DNA of 6,511 nucleotides from RGIG1934 sp964492545 (GTDB taxonomy: Bacteria > Bacillota > Clostridia > Lachnospirales > Lachnospiraceae), in assembly GCA_964492545.1 (NCBI GenBank), contig CAZBKO010000113.1:1-6511 (forward strand), read 5' to 3'. Below are positions 1 to 6,511 of the stretch, one piece after another. Under the pieces are notes generated by a model. That model saw only the letters and a program-made list of their open reading frames with translations, was not told the origin of the DNA and searched no databases. Within the stretch, counting starts at the first letter, position 1, and the number at the start of each line of letters is the position of its first letter. The position numbers and the translations under genes are program-made.

Positions 1-61
1 GAAATTTGCCATCAGGCAATTTCGTCACGTTATCCTCCATACCGAAGCGTTTTTTACTCAT
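1..61 (-). CDS. 5' end of a downstream gene, product unknown (partial, runs off the window)
   Basis: An open frame starts at an ATG at 61-59 that shares one base with the stop codon of the surface protein gene (TAATG) and continues to the window edge. It reads MSKKRFGMEDNV followed by TKLPDGKF. Three in-frame starts are possible: ATG at 61, ATG at 40 and GTG at 28. The ATG at 61 fits stop-start translational coupling but has no clear Shine-Dalgarno. The GTG at 28 has GGAGG five bases upstream and is the best ribosome-site match; that would leave a 32-base gap after the stop. Either way the gene is co-directional with and very close to the surface protein gene, so co-transcription is likely. 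Twenty residues are too few to assign a function. Confidence 0.6.
   Translation of the reverse strand, partial: MSKKRFGMEDNVTKLPDGKF
34..38 (-). promoter_or_regulatory. Candidate Shine-Dalgarno for the GTG start of the downstream gene
   Basis: GGAGG on the minus strand lies five bases before GTG at 28-26. It is a stronger match than anything before the ATGs at 61 or 40. It therefore argues that translation of the downstream gene may begin at the GTG, although an in-frame coding read-through from the upstream ATG would include the same bases as codons. Confidence 0.5.
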
Positions 62-3000
62 TACTTTATTACAGATTTTTTCTTTTTAGACTTATTGATA
101 ATAATAAATGCTACTCCTCCTACTACGACTACCAATGCAATAATTGATATCCATATCATTGTTGTGTTATGAGTATATCTAATTAAAAGATTAGTTGTTA
201 CATAGAAGTTAGATATTTCTGTATCCTCTTCATTACCGGCCTTATCAATACACTTGATAATTACATCCTGTGATGCATTTGATGAATCGATATTAAATGA
301 TAAATTACCGGCCTGTATTGCTTCTGTAAGTTCCTTATCAGACAGCTTTAACACTTCCTTACCATTCAGCTCAACTACAACTGTCTGTAATTCTATGTTA
401 TCATCTACTGTGAATTCTACAACCTTCGAGTTAACTGCATATGTATTATTTTTCTTTAAATCAATGATATTACATATTGGATTGGTTTTATCAACAACAA
501 ATTCCAGTGTTGCATTCTTATCCTTGTTATCACTTAATGCTACATTTCCTGCACCATCTTCTGAATACACTGATATTTTGTAACGTCCGTCAGCTTCAAA
601 GTTCTCTTTCTTAATAGTGTATGTATACTTACACCATTCACCATCTGTTTCTTCCACATCAATAGTGTAATCTTCATTTAGCTTAAGTTCTATTATTTCT
701 GTATCTCTATATAATGTTACAGTTACCTTATTCATATCAAGCTTGCTTACGTTGGTTTCGAAAAGTACAACATCTCCAGCTTCATTTACATACGAATTGT
801 TTAATTTAGCTGTTACCTGGTCTGTAATTGCAAATGTTGAACCCTTTCTGTTAACAGAAAACGTTCTTGAATCGTTTACAATTCTTCCTGATTTATCAGT
901 TACTTCACTGGCCAAAGTATAAATACCATCTTCAGATATGTTTGCAACACTGTATGACTGACCATTTTCTATGGCTGCAGATGTCATTTCTACATTAGTT
1001 GTCTGTCCTTTGCTGTCTATTCTTGTAAGCTTTGATGAAAGCTTATCAAAATATGTATCTGCTGCTGTTACTGTTATTGCTACTGTTGCATCTGTATATG
1101 CTTTGTTATTTTCAACACCTGTTACCAGTAAGGTTGGTGCTTTCGCATCTACAGTAAAGCTTTCGTTAAGTCCGTTAGCCACTCTATTTCCAGCCATATC
1201 TGTATATGTTGCTGTCCATGCTACCTCTGCTTCTGTGTTGAAATTAACAGTAGCTGTATGTCTGTCTCCATTGGTTGTCCAGTTTCCTACAGCCTTTGCT
1301 GAATTCTGTCCATTTTCTCTGGCAGTCATTGTAAATCTGTCAGCACTGAAGTTATGCTCAACAATTGTTATTGTTGCTGTTCTACCATTCTGATAATAAG
1401 CTCCATTTGCGGCATTGTTGTTATCATATGCCACCGCAATTGTTGGATTTGTCTTATCAATTGTGAATTCACGAGGTGCTGCTGAATTTCCATAAGCAGG
1501 TGTGGATTTGTTAGCTGCATTGTCACTATATGTTATGTCAAATGTATAATCTCCGTCTACATTGTATGTAATTGTAGCTGTATTGGTTGTTGAATCTCCA
1601 TTTCCTGTTCCTGCTACAGTAGCCCATTTGCTTAATGCTGGAATTGTATTCTCTGAATTTGTTATCTTAATCTTAACATCATCAGCATTAAAATTACGTT
1701 CTGTAACTCTGATTGTTGCTGTTCTGTTATCCTTAAATATATCTGCGTTAGTATTGTCAGCTCTGTTGTTATCATATGTTATGTTTACAACCGGTGCGGT
1801 CTTATCAATACTGAAACGGATTACCTTAGATGAACTGTTTCCTGCATTATCCTTCAATGTTACTTTAACTCTTATGTTATTGCTGTTATCACTAATAACA
1901 AGCTTCTTAGATAATGATGTTACAATATTATTATCCTGTTCCTTATTAGTATTGTCTGCATCACCATTTGCTGCTCCTGTTTCGTCTATCTTAATACTTC
2001 CGTTGACATTTGTTGCTGCTTCATCATCTGATGTTACTGTCCATGACACATATGATATACCTGAAAATGTATCTGTTACGTTTATTGTTAATGGAACATT
2101 TGAATTATAAAGCTCTCTGCCATCAACGTCTTTCAGCACCGTGTTGCTCTTATCGAATTTGATTGAAGAGAACTGTTCATGATCTTCCTGTTTTTCGATA
2201 ATCGCACCTGATAATCGGTTCTTTGATTCTGTTTTACTGTTGCTTGAATTTCCTACTTTGTCAGTTGCGTATGCATACAGCTGACCTTTGAAATTAGCTT
2301 TTACTGTAAATGTAGCTGTTCCATTCTTAGTTGTCTTAGCTGTTACCGGCGATTTTTTACCAGCTTTATCTATTGTATAGAATGAAATGCTGCTGATTCC
2401 CGATTCATTTTCCGCATCCGTTGCTCTGATTTCTACATCTGTATCTTCACTGAAGAAGTATCCATATTTTCTTTCAATTACAGTGGCCTCGGTATTATTG
2501 AACTTGAATCCTACTATCTTTGGAGCAACTGTGTCTTTATATACAGTGTAAGTTTTATCTGTTTTGTGACCTGCATTATCTGTTACGACTGTCTTGATTA
2601 CATAAGAATTATCTTCTGCATCAATCTTAACTCCCTTATGTCCTGTGTTAACTGTATAGCTCTTACTGTCTACCTTCTTATCACTGCTTATATCTTTATC
2701 ACTCTTAACTTCTGTACCATTTATTGTTGTTACGATCGAATCAATTCCTGATATACTGCTTTCTGCATTTACGGAAATATTTGCATTTCCATTATACCAG
2801 ATTTTGCTTCCTACTTTTGCATATCCACTCTGACCAAGCATTGATATGGCTGCATCTTTCTTAGATATTACCATTATTGGCAATTTTTCTATTGTTTCGT
2901 TGTTAACATTATCTGTAATCTTAAGGTAATAACCCTTATATGTACCATTGTTTGTAAGCTTGAAGCTGTAAGTTGAAGCCTTTGATGATGTTACAATGTC

Positions 3001-6000
3001 ATTACTGCTATTCATCAACTCAATTTTCTTAATACCTGAACCTTCAATTCCAGGGAGTACATTGTCTGTTGCAGTACCGGATATTGTGATTTCTTCATCA
3101 TCATAATGTATGCCTGCTATATTTTTAGATGATACAGTATTCTTTGTAAGCTTTGGCTTAGTTGTATCTATGACGAAAGTGAGGTCGTTCTTCCTTTGTT
3201 CACCACCAGCTACATTTTTAACATAAAACTCAGATGTCCATTTACCATCAGTATTTGATGTTTCACTTATCGTAGAAAGTACTCCAGTATAATTTAAGGC
3301 ATTCACTGACTTCTTATTTCTGACTGTAATATTTTTATACTCATTAATTAATATTGCGTTATGTTCAAATATATTTAGTAATGATTTTTTTCCTATCATT
3401 GTATATTTAACATTAACATTCTTGTTATACCACACCATTTCAGCCGGTGTACTGTCAGTATATTTGACTAATCCGGCTGCTGTTTCATCTACATTAGCTG
3501 TAATTGCCGGCTTTGAAATATCAAAGTTAATGTTTTCAACCTTTGCTATTTCAGACCTGTTTCCTGCATTATCTTCTGAAAAGATATAGTATGTGTATGA
3601 ACCGGAAACGTTCTTAAGCTGATCATCATTTAAGCCTGTACTGCTTGGTGGCATCATTGTATTTGTATATAACTGCTTATTGCTAATAATCGTATCATTT
3701 GAAACTGTAGCATTCAGAGTTCTGTAAAAATACACTCCTGCCACCTGTGAAGTTTCATCAGTTGATGTTGCTAATGCTGCTATGGAAGTTCTTGTCCACT
3801 CGCTGCTATAGTCACCAATGTTTACTATTGGTTTACTTGGAGCAACTGTATCAATCTTTATTTCCTTCTCTATTGTTTTATATGTCAGTGAAGAATTGCT
3901 GTCTGAAGCAGGGTCGTAAGCACTATTTGTAATCTTGATAGTAACCTTATTCGAGCCCTCTACAAGCTTTCCATCATTATACAATGACAATAAGTCTAAT
4001 TTATATACTCCATCATTTGGCTCTAAAGTCATGTTCTGAATTGTTGCATAATTCGTTCCTGACTTTAACGTTGCTGTCACATCGCTAATTTCATATGAAC
4101 CTGTTTCAATGTCGTCTATTGACAAGGTATATACATGACTATTTACATTTATCCATGAACCGTCTGTGTAATCATTGATATTTGCTTCGAAATCCACACC
4201 TGTATTATCATATACCAATGTCTTTGTGTATGTTGCCGTATTTCCTGCTTTGTCCTTTACCTCAACTGTGATTGTATATGTTCCGTTTTCAATAGCTTCA
4301 CCTTTGACGTATTCTTTCAGTTTAAGCTTCTTGCCACTTCCGCTAAGGTTAGATAAATATTTTTCATCTAATTCCATTGGAGTATCAGCATCATCTGTTA
4401 TACTGATAGTCACTGAGCCTTCGCCTGAAATACCATATAAAATATCTTTTACTTCTAAATCAGATATTGTATCTTCATTCACAGTATTACCCTCATCCGC
4501 ATATGTAACATTAGCAGTAGGGTCCTGGGTATCTACTGTAATATAGATTTTTTGAATGCAATTCTTCTTTTTGTAGCTGGAATTGATATAAATTGCATAT
4601 TCTCCATCGACTGAAATATTTTCGCTTATTTTCTGCTTAAAATTAATAGAATAATTTTTATCTGAATCTGCACTTAATGATACGTTTGATACAATTGGAT
4701 TTGTCTTCGTATCTGAAACCTTTTTAAGTATTGAATACTTTACTGTTGCATTGTCGTCTGTCTCGTTTTCAACTGTAAATTTAATTGTGTCATTGTCCAA
4801 ATTCTCTTGCTGAAAATCTGCTTTATTAAATATTGATTTGTAGCTGTCACTTATTATGGCTATATTCTGCTTATATGTCACAGATGCCGTATATGTCAAA
4901 GAATTAACTACGTTCTTCTTTATGGAAAATGTTACTGTTTCTGCTATTTGATTTTTCGTTAAGCCTTCTATGTAATAATGGGTCACACCATTAACATCTT
5001 TTACTTGTACATCCTTTTCCAATAAAGTTGTTACTTCTTTTAATGTGTTTACTCCACTTTTAAAAACTACATCTAATGTATATTTATTTTCCAAAAATAT
5101 GTAGTCTGTATCTTGTGTGATACTGTATGAATCAATAGTTACATCATCACTGTCTATATCAAATTTGTAGCTTTTTACCGCAGATACTTTATTTTTATTG
5201 TCGTATGCCCAGAAATAATATGTTGTTTCTTCACTTATTTCGCTTAACTTGACAACATATTTGCCCCCTATTATTTCTATTGCTGTATTGGCTGTTGCTA
5301 TATCATTTGTTGTTGAATACTTAATCCCTTGAACATTTCCACGATTTCCTGCCGTAACATCAAGATATACCCAGTATCTTCCGTCTGTTGTATAATTGCT
5401 TGAAGTAGCGCTGAGTGAAACATAATTATTGCCATCTTTACCTGACAATGCTGTTATCTGTGGCTCCGTTATCTTCGCAAACAGCAATGATGTTTCTGTT
5501 GTATTGCCAAGTGTATCCTTTAATATAATTCCGTTTGAAGAAGCATTTACACTGCACTCAAAATACTTTATGCTTCCGTCTGTCTTTACAGTAGTATTTT
5601 CGCTTCCATCGTTTACCTTTATTGATGCTATATCTGAATTATTGTCTGTTACATATATTCTTACTGAAGCTGTATCTCCATCAATATAACAAATACTATT
5701 ATTTTTATCAAGTGCTGAACCTGTTGAACTTGTTACATGACTAATTGCCGGACCTTCGTCGTCAACTGTTATCTGACTTACAGGATTACTTTCCTTTCCT
5801 GCCATGTCATTACATTTAAATATGTAGCTGCCTGCTGTCTGAAATGTGTAAGAATAGTACTTATTATCACCATCATTCTGAACCGGTGACTCTACTTCAC
5901 TGCCATTTACAATTAATTTATTAGGATTCTCTTCTTTAACATATACTCTGACCGTTGTTCCCTTGGCTACTACAGCATTTGTGTATGTAGTAGTACCATC

Positions 6001-6411
6001 TTCATTGGTAATCTTACTTATATCCGGTATACTCGTATCCTTTATCCACTTAATTTTAGCTGTTACACCATCAGCATTAATATTATGCTCTGTATCCTTT
6101 GATATACTACAGGTTACAGTGTTGGCCACCTTTGGCATTTGAGTTTCATCCACGTATACAGTTTTTACTGTAGCTGCAAGTGTAATTGTAATACTTAATT
6201 CATCATTATCCGTACTTATATACTTAACGTCTGTTGTTCCATTTAGTATTTCAAATGAGCCATTTTCGTATGCAATTGAAACAATATTACCGCTTTCGTT
6301 TCCTGCGCTGACCTTTAATAAGTTACTTACAGGAATATCAATAGCTATAAGAGCTATTGCAAGCAATAATGCTATTATTCTTTTCCATGTTTTTCTGGTT
6401 CTTTTTTTCAT
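61..6411 (-). CDS. Giant cell-surface protein with tandem Ig-like repeats, signal peptide and C-terminal transmembrane anchor (2116 aa)
   Basis: A single uninterrupted frame runs from ATG at 6411 to TAA at 61. The start is supported by GGAG six bases upstream and by a signal peptide beginning at residue 1. Residues 1-36 are the signal peptide and about 41-2072 are a tandem array of some 19 Ig-like modules. Residues 2085-2105 form a hydrophobic helix, followed by the tail NKSKKKKSVIK. Many modules end in D-x-A-G-N-like motifs (near 720, 950, 1280, 1520, 1735, 1950 and 2057). These are followed by linkers such as VDDEGP (216), VDTQDP (626), IDTVAP (853), KDTVAP (1292), IDKTAP (1535), IDKTNP (1651) and VDKTNP (1973). 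Such arrays are known in bacterial adhesins and stalk proteins. The role here, as a membrane-held extracellular stalk or adhesin, is inference. I see no enzyme domain, no LPxTG motif and no recognisable ligand-binding head. The family is clear in outline, but the exact gene is not recognised. Confidence 0.93.
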   Translation of the reverse strand: MKKRTRKTWKRIIALLLAIALIAIDIPVSNLLKVSAGNESGNIVSIAYENGSFEILNGTTDVKYISTDNDELSITITLAATVKTVYVDETQMPKVANTVTCSISKDTEHNINADGVTAKIKWIKDTSIPDISKITNEDGTTTYTNAVVAKGTTVRVYVKEENPNKLIVNGSEVESPVQNDGDNKYYSYTFQTAGSYIFKCNDMAGKESNPVSQITVDDEGPAISHVTSSTGSALDKNNSICYIDGDTASVRIYVTDNNSDIASIKVNDGSENTTVKTDGSIKYFECSVNASSNGIILKDTLGNTTETSLLFAKITEPQITALSGKDGNNYVSLSATSSNYTTDGRYWVYLDVTAGNRGNVQGIKYSTTNDIATANTAIEIIGGKYVVKLSEISEETTYYFWAYDNKNKVSAVKSYKFDIDSDDVTIDSYSITQDTDYIFLENKYTLDVVFKSGVNTLKEVTTLLEKDVQVKDVNGVTHYYIEGLTKNQIAETVTFSIKKNVVNSLTYTASVTYKQNIAIISDSYKSIFNKADFQQENLDNDTIKFTVENETDDNATVKYSILKKVSDTKTNPIVSNVSLSADSDKNYSINFKQKISENISVDGEYAIYINSSYKKKNCIQKIYITVDTQDPTANVTYADEGNTVNEDTISDLEVKDILYGISGEGSVTISITDDADTPMELDEKYLSNLSGSGKKLKLKEYVKGEAIENGTYTITVEVKDKAGNTATYTKTLVYDNTGVDFEANINDYTDGSWINVNSHVYTLSIDDIETGSYEISDVTATLKSGTNYATIQNMTLEPNDGVYKLDLLSLYNDGKLVEGSNKVTIKITNSAYDPASDSNSSLTYKTIEKEIKIDTVAPSKPIVNIGDYSSEWTRTSIAALATSTDETSQVAGVYFYRTLNATVSNDTIISNKQLYTNTMMPPSSTGLNDDQLKNVSGSYTYYIFSEDNAGNRSEIAKVENINFDISKPAITANVDETAAGLVKYTDSTPAEMVWYNKNVNVKYTMIGKKSLLNIFEHNAILINEYKNITVRNKKSVNALNYTGVLSTISETSNTDGKWTSEFYVKNVAGGEQRKNDLTFVIDTTKPKLTKNTVSSKNIAGIHYDDEEITISGTATDNVLPGIEGSGIKKIELMNSSNDIVTSSKASTYSFKLTNNGTYKGYYLKITDNVNNETIEKLPIMVISKKDAAISMLGQSGYAKVGSKIWYNGNANISVNAESSISGIDSIVTTINGTEVKSDKDISSDKKVDSKSYTVNTGHKGVKIDAEDNSYVIKTVVTDNAGHKTDKTYTVYKDTVAPKIVGFKFNNTEATVIERKYGYFFSEDTDVEIRATDAENESGISSISFYTIDKAGKKSPVTAKTTKNGTATFTVKANFKGQLYAYATDKVGNSSNSKTESKNRLSGAIIEKQEDHEQFSSIKFDKSNTVLKDVDGRELYNSNVPLTINVTDTFSGISYVSWTVTSDDEAATNVNGSIKIDETGAANGDADNTNKEQDNNIVTSLSKKLVISDNSNNIRVKVTLKDNAGNSSSKVIRFSIDKTAPVVNITYDNNRADNTNADIFKDNRTATIRVTERNFNADDVKIKITNSENTIPALSKWATVAGTGNGDSTTNTATITYNVDGDYTFDITYSDNAANKSTPAYGNSAAPREFTIDKTNPTIAVAYDNNNAANGAYYQNGRTATITIVEHNFSADRFTMTARENGQNSAKAVGNWTTNGDRHTATVNFNTEAEVAWTATYTDMAGNRVANGLNESFTVDAKAPTLLVTGVENNKAYTDATVAITVTAADTYFDKLSSKLTRIDSKGQTTNVEMTSAAIENGQSYSVANISEDGIYTLASEVTDKSGRIVNDSRTFSVNRKGSTFAITDQVTAKLNNSYVNEAGDVVLFETNVSKLDMNKVTVTLYRDTEIIELKLNEDYTIDVEETDGEWCKYTYTIKKENFEADGRYKISVYSEDGAGNVALSDNKDKNATLEFVVDKTNPICNIIDLKKNNTYAVNSKVVEFTVDDNIELQTVVVELNGKEVLKLSDKELTEAIQAGNLSFNIDSSNASQDVIIKCIDKAGNEEDTEISNFYVTTNLLIRYTHNTTMIWISIIALVVVVGGVAFIIINKSKKKKSVIK
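97..159 (-). other. C-terminal transmembrane helix (residues 2085-2105) of the surface protein
   Basis: Twenty-one residues from M2085 to I2105 are almost wholly hydrophobic (IWISIIALVVVVGGVAF and neighbours). They are followed directly by NKSKKKKSVIK and the stop codon. A helix plus a positive tail resembles the end of sortase substrates, but no LPxTG-like pentapeptide precedes it; the preceding residues are LLIRYTHNTT. The simplest reading is a stop-transfer anchor that leaves the repeat array outside the membrane. Confidence 0.88.
196..6291 (-). repeat. Tandem array of about 19 Ig-like modules (protein-level repeat, residues about 41-2072)
   Basis: Modules were delimited by eye from the D-x-x-x-P style linkers. 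Approximate starts are residues 41, 125, 216, 315, 417, 522, 626, 733, 853, 963, 1081, 1182, 1292, 1419, 1535, 1651, 1754, 1853 and 1973, giving spacings of about 84-127 residues. Boundaries at 41, 522 and 1419 are the least certain. Each module is rich in alternating hydrophobic and polar residues, as expected for beta-sandwich folds. Most close with a D-x-A/V-G-N-like turn. Sequence identity between modules is low except for the pair at 1541-1753, so the array looks old and diverged rather than freshly duplicated. Assignment to a specific Pfam Ig-like family needs a profile search. Confidence 0.8.
1153..1791 (-). repeat. Pair of closely related Ig-like modules sharing an NRTATI...E-x-N-F-x-A-D signature
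   Basis: Residues 1541-1650 and 1657-1753 align in the same register with a period of 114 residues between equivalent arginines (R1563 and R1677). Shared elements are a Y-D-N-N near the start and R-T-A-T-I at 1563 and 1677. E-x-N-F-x-A-D follows at 1571 and 1685, then a single W, a T-A-T strand and a Y-x-D-x-A-x-N turn near the end. The first copy is followed by IDKTNP and the second by VDAKAP. This is a distinct module subtype within the array and probably a local duplication. I recall similar signatures in other gut-Clostridia surface proteins but cannot name the family. Confidence 0.75.
6304..6411 (-). other. Sec signal peptide of the giant surface protein (residues 1-36)
   Basis: The N-terminus has a strongly basic n-region (MKKRTRKTWKR), a hydrophobic core (IIALLLAIALIAI) and a polar stretch ending in K-V-S-A before G37. 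The V-S-A sequence fits the small-x-small rule for signal peptidase I, so cleavage after A36 is likely. There is no lipobox cysteine, so this is not a lipoprotein. The signal directs the rest of the protein outside the cell and also supports the chosen start codon. Confidence 0.85.
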
Positions 6412-6417
6412 TTCCTA

Positions 6418-6421
6418 CTCC
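6418..6421 (-). promoter_or_regulatory. Shine-Dalgarno sequence of the giant surface protein gene
   Basis: On the minus strand the bases before the ATG read GGAGTAGGAA. GGAG lies six bases upstream of the start codon, which is good spacing for a Firmicutes ribosome binding site. It agrees with the signal peptide start. Confidence 0.85.
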
Positions 6422-6426
6422 ATTCT

Positions 6427-6444
6427 CTGACGTGATGTTGTCAG
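6427..6444. repeat. Small inverted repeat (CTGAC, 8-base gap, GTCAG) in the leader of the surface protein gene
   Basis: CTGAC at 6427-6431 and GTCAG at 6440-6444 are perfect 5-base inverted arms separated by GTGATGTT. The element lies just upstream of the ribosome binding site. It could be a weak hairpin in the leader RNA or half-sites for a regulator. Five-base arms also occur by chance, so support is low. Confidence 0.25.
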
Positions 6445-6456
6445 CATACTTCATGT

Positions 6457-6511
6457 TTATCTTACTATATATTTGACAGCTGAAAAGCCGGCATATACTT
6501 TCTTTCCATTT
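6457..6511 (-). CDS. Possible 3' end of an upstream gene, product unknown (partial)
   Basis: One minus-strand frame enters from the window edge and reads NGKKVYAGFSAVKYIVR before TAA at 6459-6457. That would leave a 45-base gap to the surface protein gene, a normal intra-operon distance. A second frame reads MERKYMPAFQLSNI before TAG at 6467-6465. A third stays open through the start of the large gene. With so few codons the choice rests only on how natural the peptide looks, so this is tentative and no function can be given. Confidence 0.3.
   Translation of the reverse strand, partial: NGKKVYAGFSAVKYIVR

Noticed and set aside
6..19. Possible hairpin TTGCC-atca-GGCAA near the window start, considered as a terminator
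   Set aside because: The stem is only five base pairs with no adequate U-tract, and it falls within the coding frame of the downstream gene.
61..180. LPxTG-type sorting signal at the C-terminus
   Set aside because: The helix and Lys-rich tail resemble one, but no LPxTG-like pentapeptide is present in the residues before the helix.
1562..2110. A 182-codon open frame on the + strand, with several others (for example 971-1393 and 4175-4546)
   Set aside because: They lie antisense inside the repeat gene, encode unnatural Leu/Ser/Val-rich peptides, and arise because the biased codons of the real gene leave few stops in the opposite frame. No ribosome binding site or domain supports them.
6460..6486. 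Promoter-like elements TTTTCA and TAAGAT on the minus strand, 16 bases apart
   Set aside because: Each hexamer matches only four of six consensus bases. In such AT-rich sequence this is expected by chance, and it overlaps the probable end of the upstream gene.
1..6511. CRISPR array, insertion sequence, tRNA or phage-type elements
   Set aside because: There are no short direct repeats with spacers, no terminal inverted repeats or transposase frame, and no RNA-gene-like segment. The repetition is at protein level within one gene.

Overview
The window is almost entirely one minus-strand gene (6411 to 61) encoding a 2116-residue secreted surface protein. The AT-rich composition, Lys/Asn/Asp/Thr-rich protein, GGAG-type ribosome binding site and low cysteine content suggest a low-GC Gram-positive bacterium. 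The style of the repeats (a D-x-A-G-N signature followed by an I-D-K/T-x-x-P linker) is what I associate with gut Clostridia such as Lachnospiraceae. That assignment is inference; there is no phylogenetic marker here.

Layout on the + strand: positions 1-61 hold the first codons of a second minus-strand gene lying immediately downstream. Its most upstream ATG overlaps the stop codon of the large gene (TAATG), although a GTG 33 bases further in has a better Shine-Dalgarno sequence. Positions 61-6411 are the giant gene. Positions 6412-6456 are a short leader with a GGAG ribosome binding site and a small inverted repeat. Positions 6457-6511 probably hold the last codons of an upstream minus-strand gene, but this is weak. 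No transcription terminator or convincing promoter is visible, so the genes may form one co-directional operon.

The large protein has a Sec signal peptide (cleavage likely after A36) and then about 19 tandem beta-rich, Ig-like modules of roughly 85-125 residues. It ends in one transmembrane helix (about 2085-2105) and a short Lys-rich cytoplasmic tail. There is no LPxTG-type sortase motif. The predicted topology is a long extracellular stalk or adhesin held by its C-terminal helix. No catalytic domain is recognisable.

I found no tRNA, rRNA, CRISPR array, insertion sequence or attachment site. I did not find convincing evidence of a new multi-gene system. The points worth a second look are the membrane-anchored stalk itself, a closely related pair of modules, several atypical modules, the coupled downstream gene, and an A7 tract directly after the start codon.
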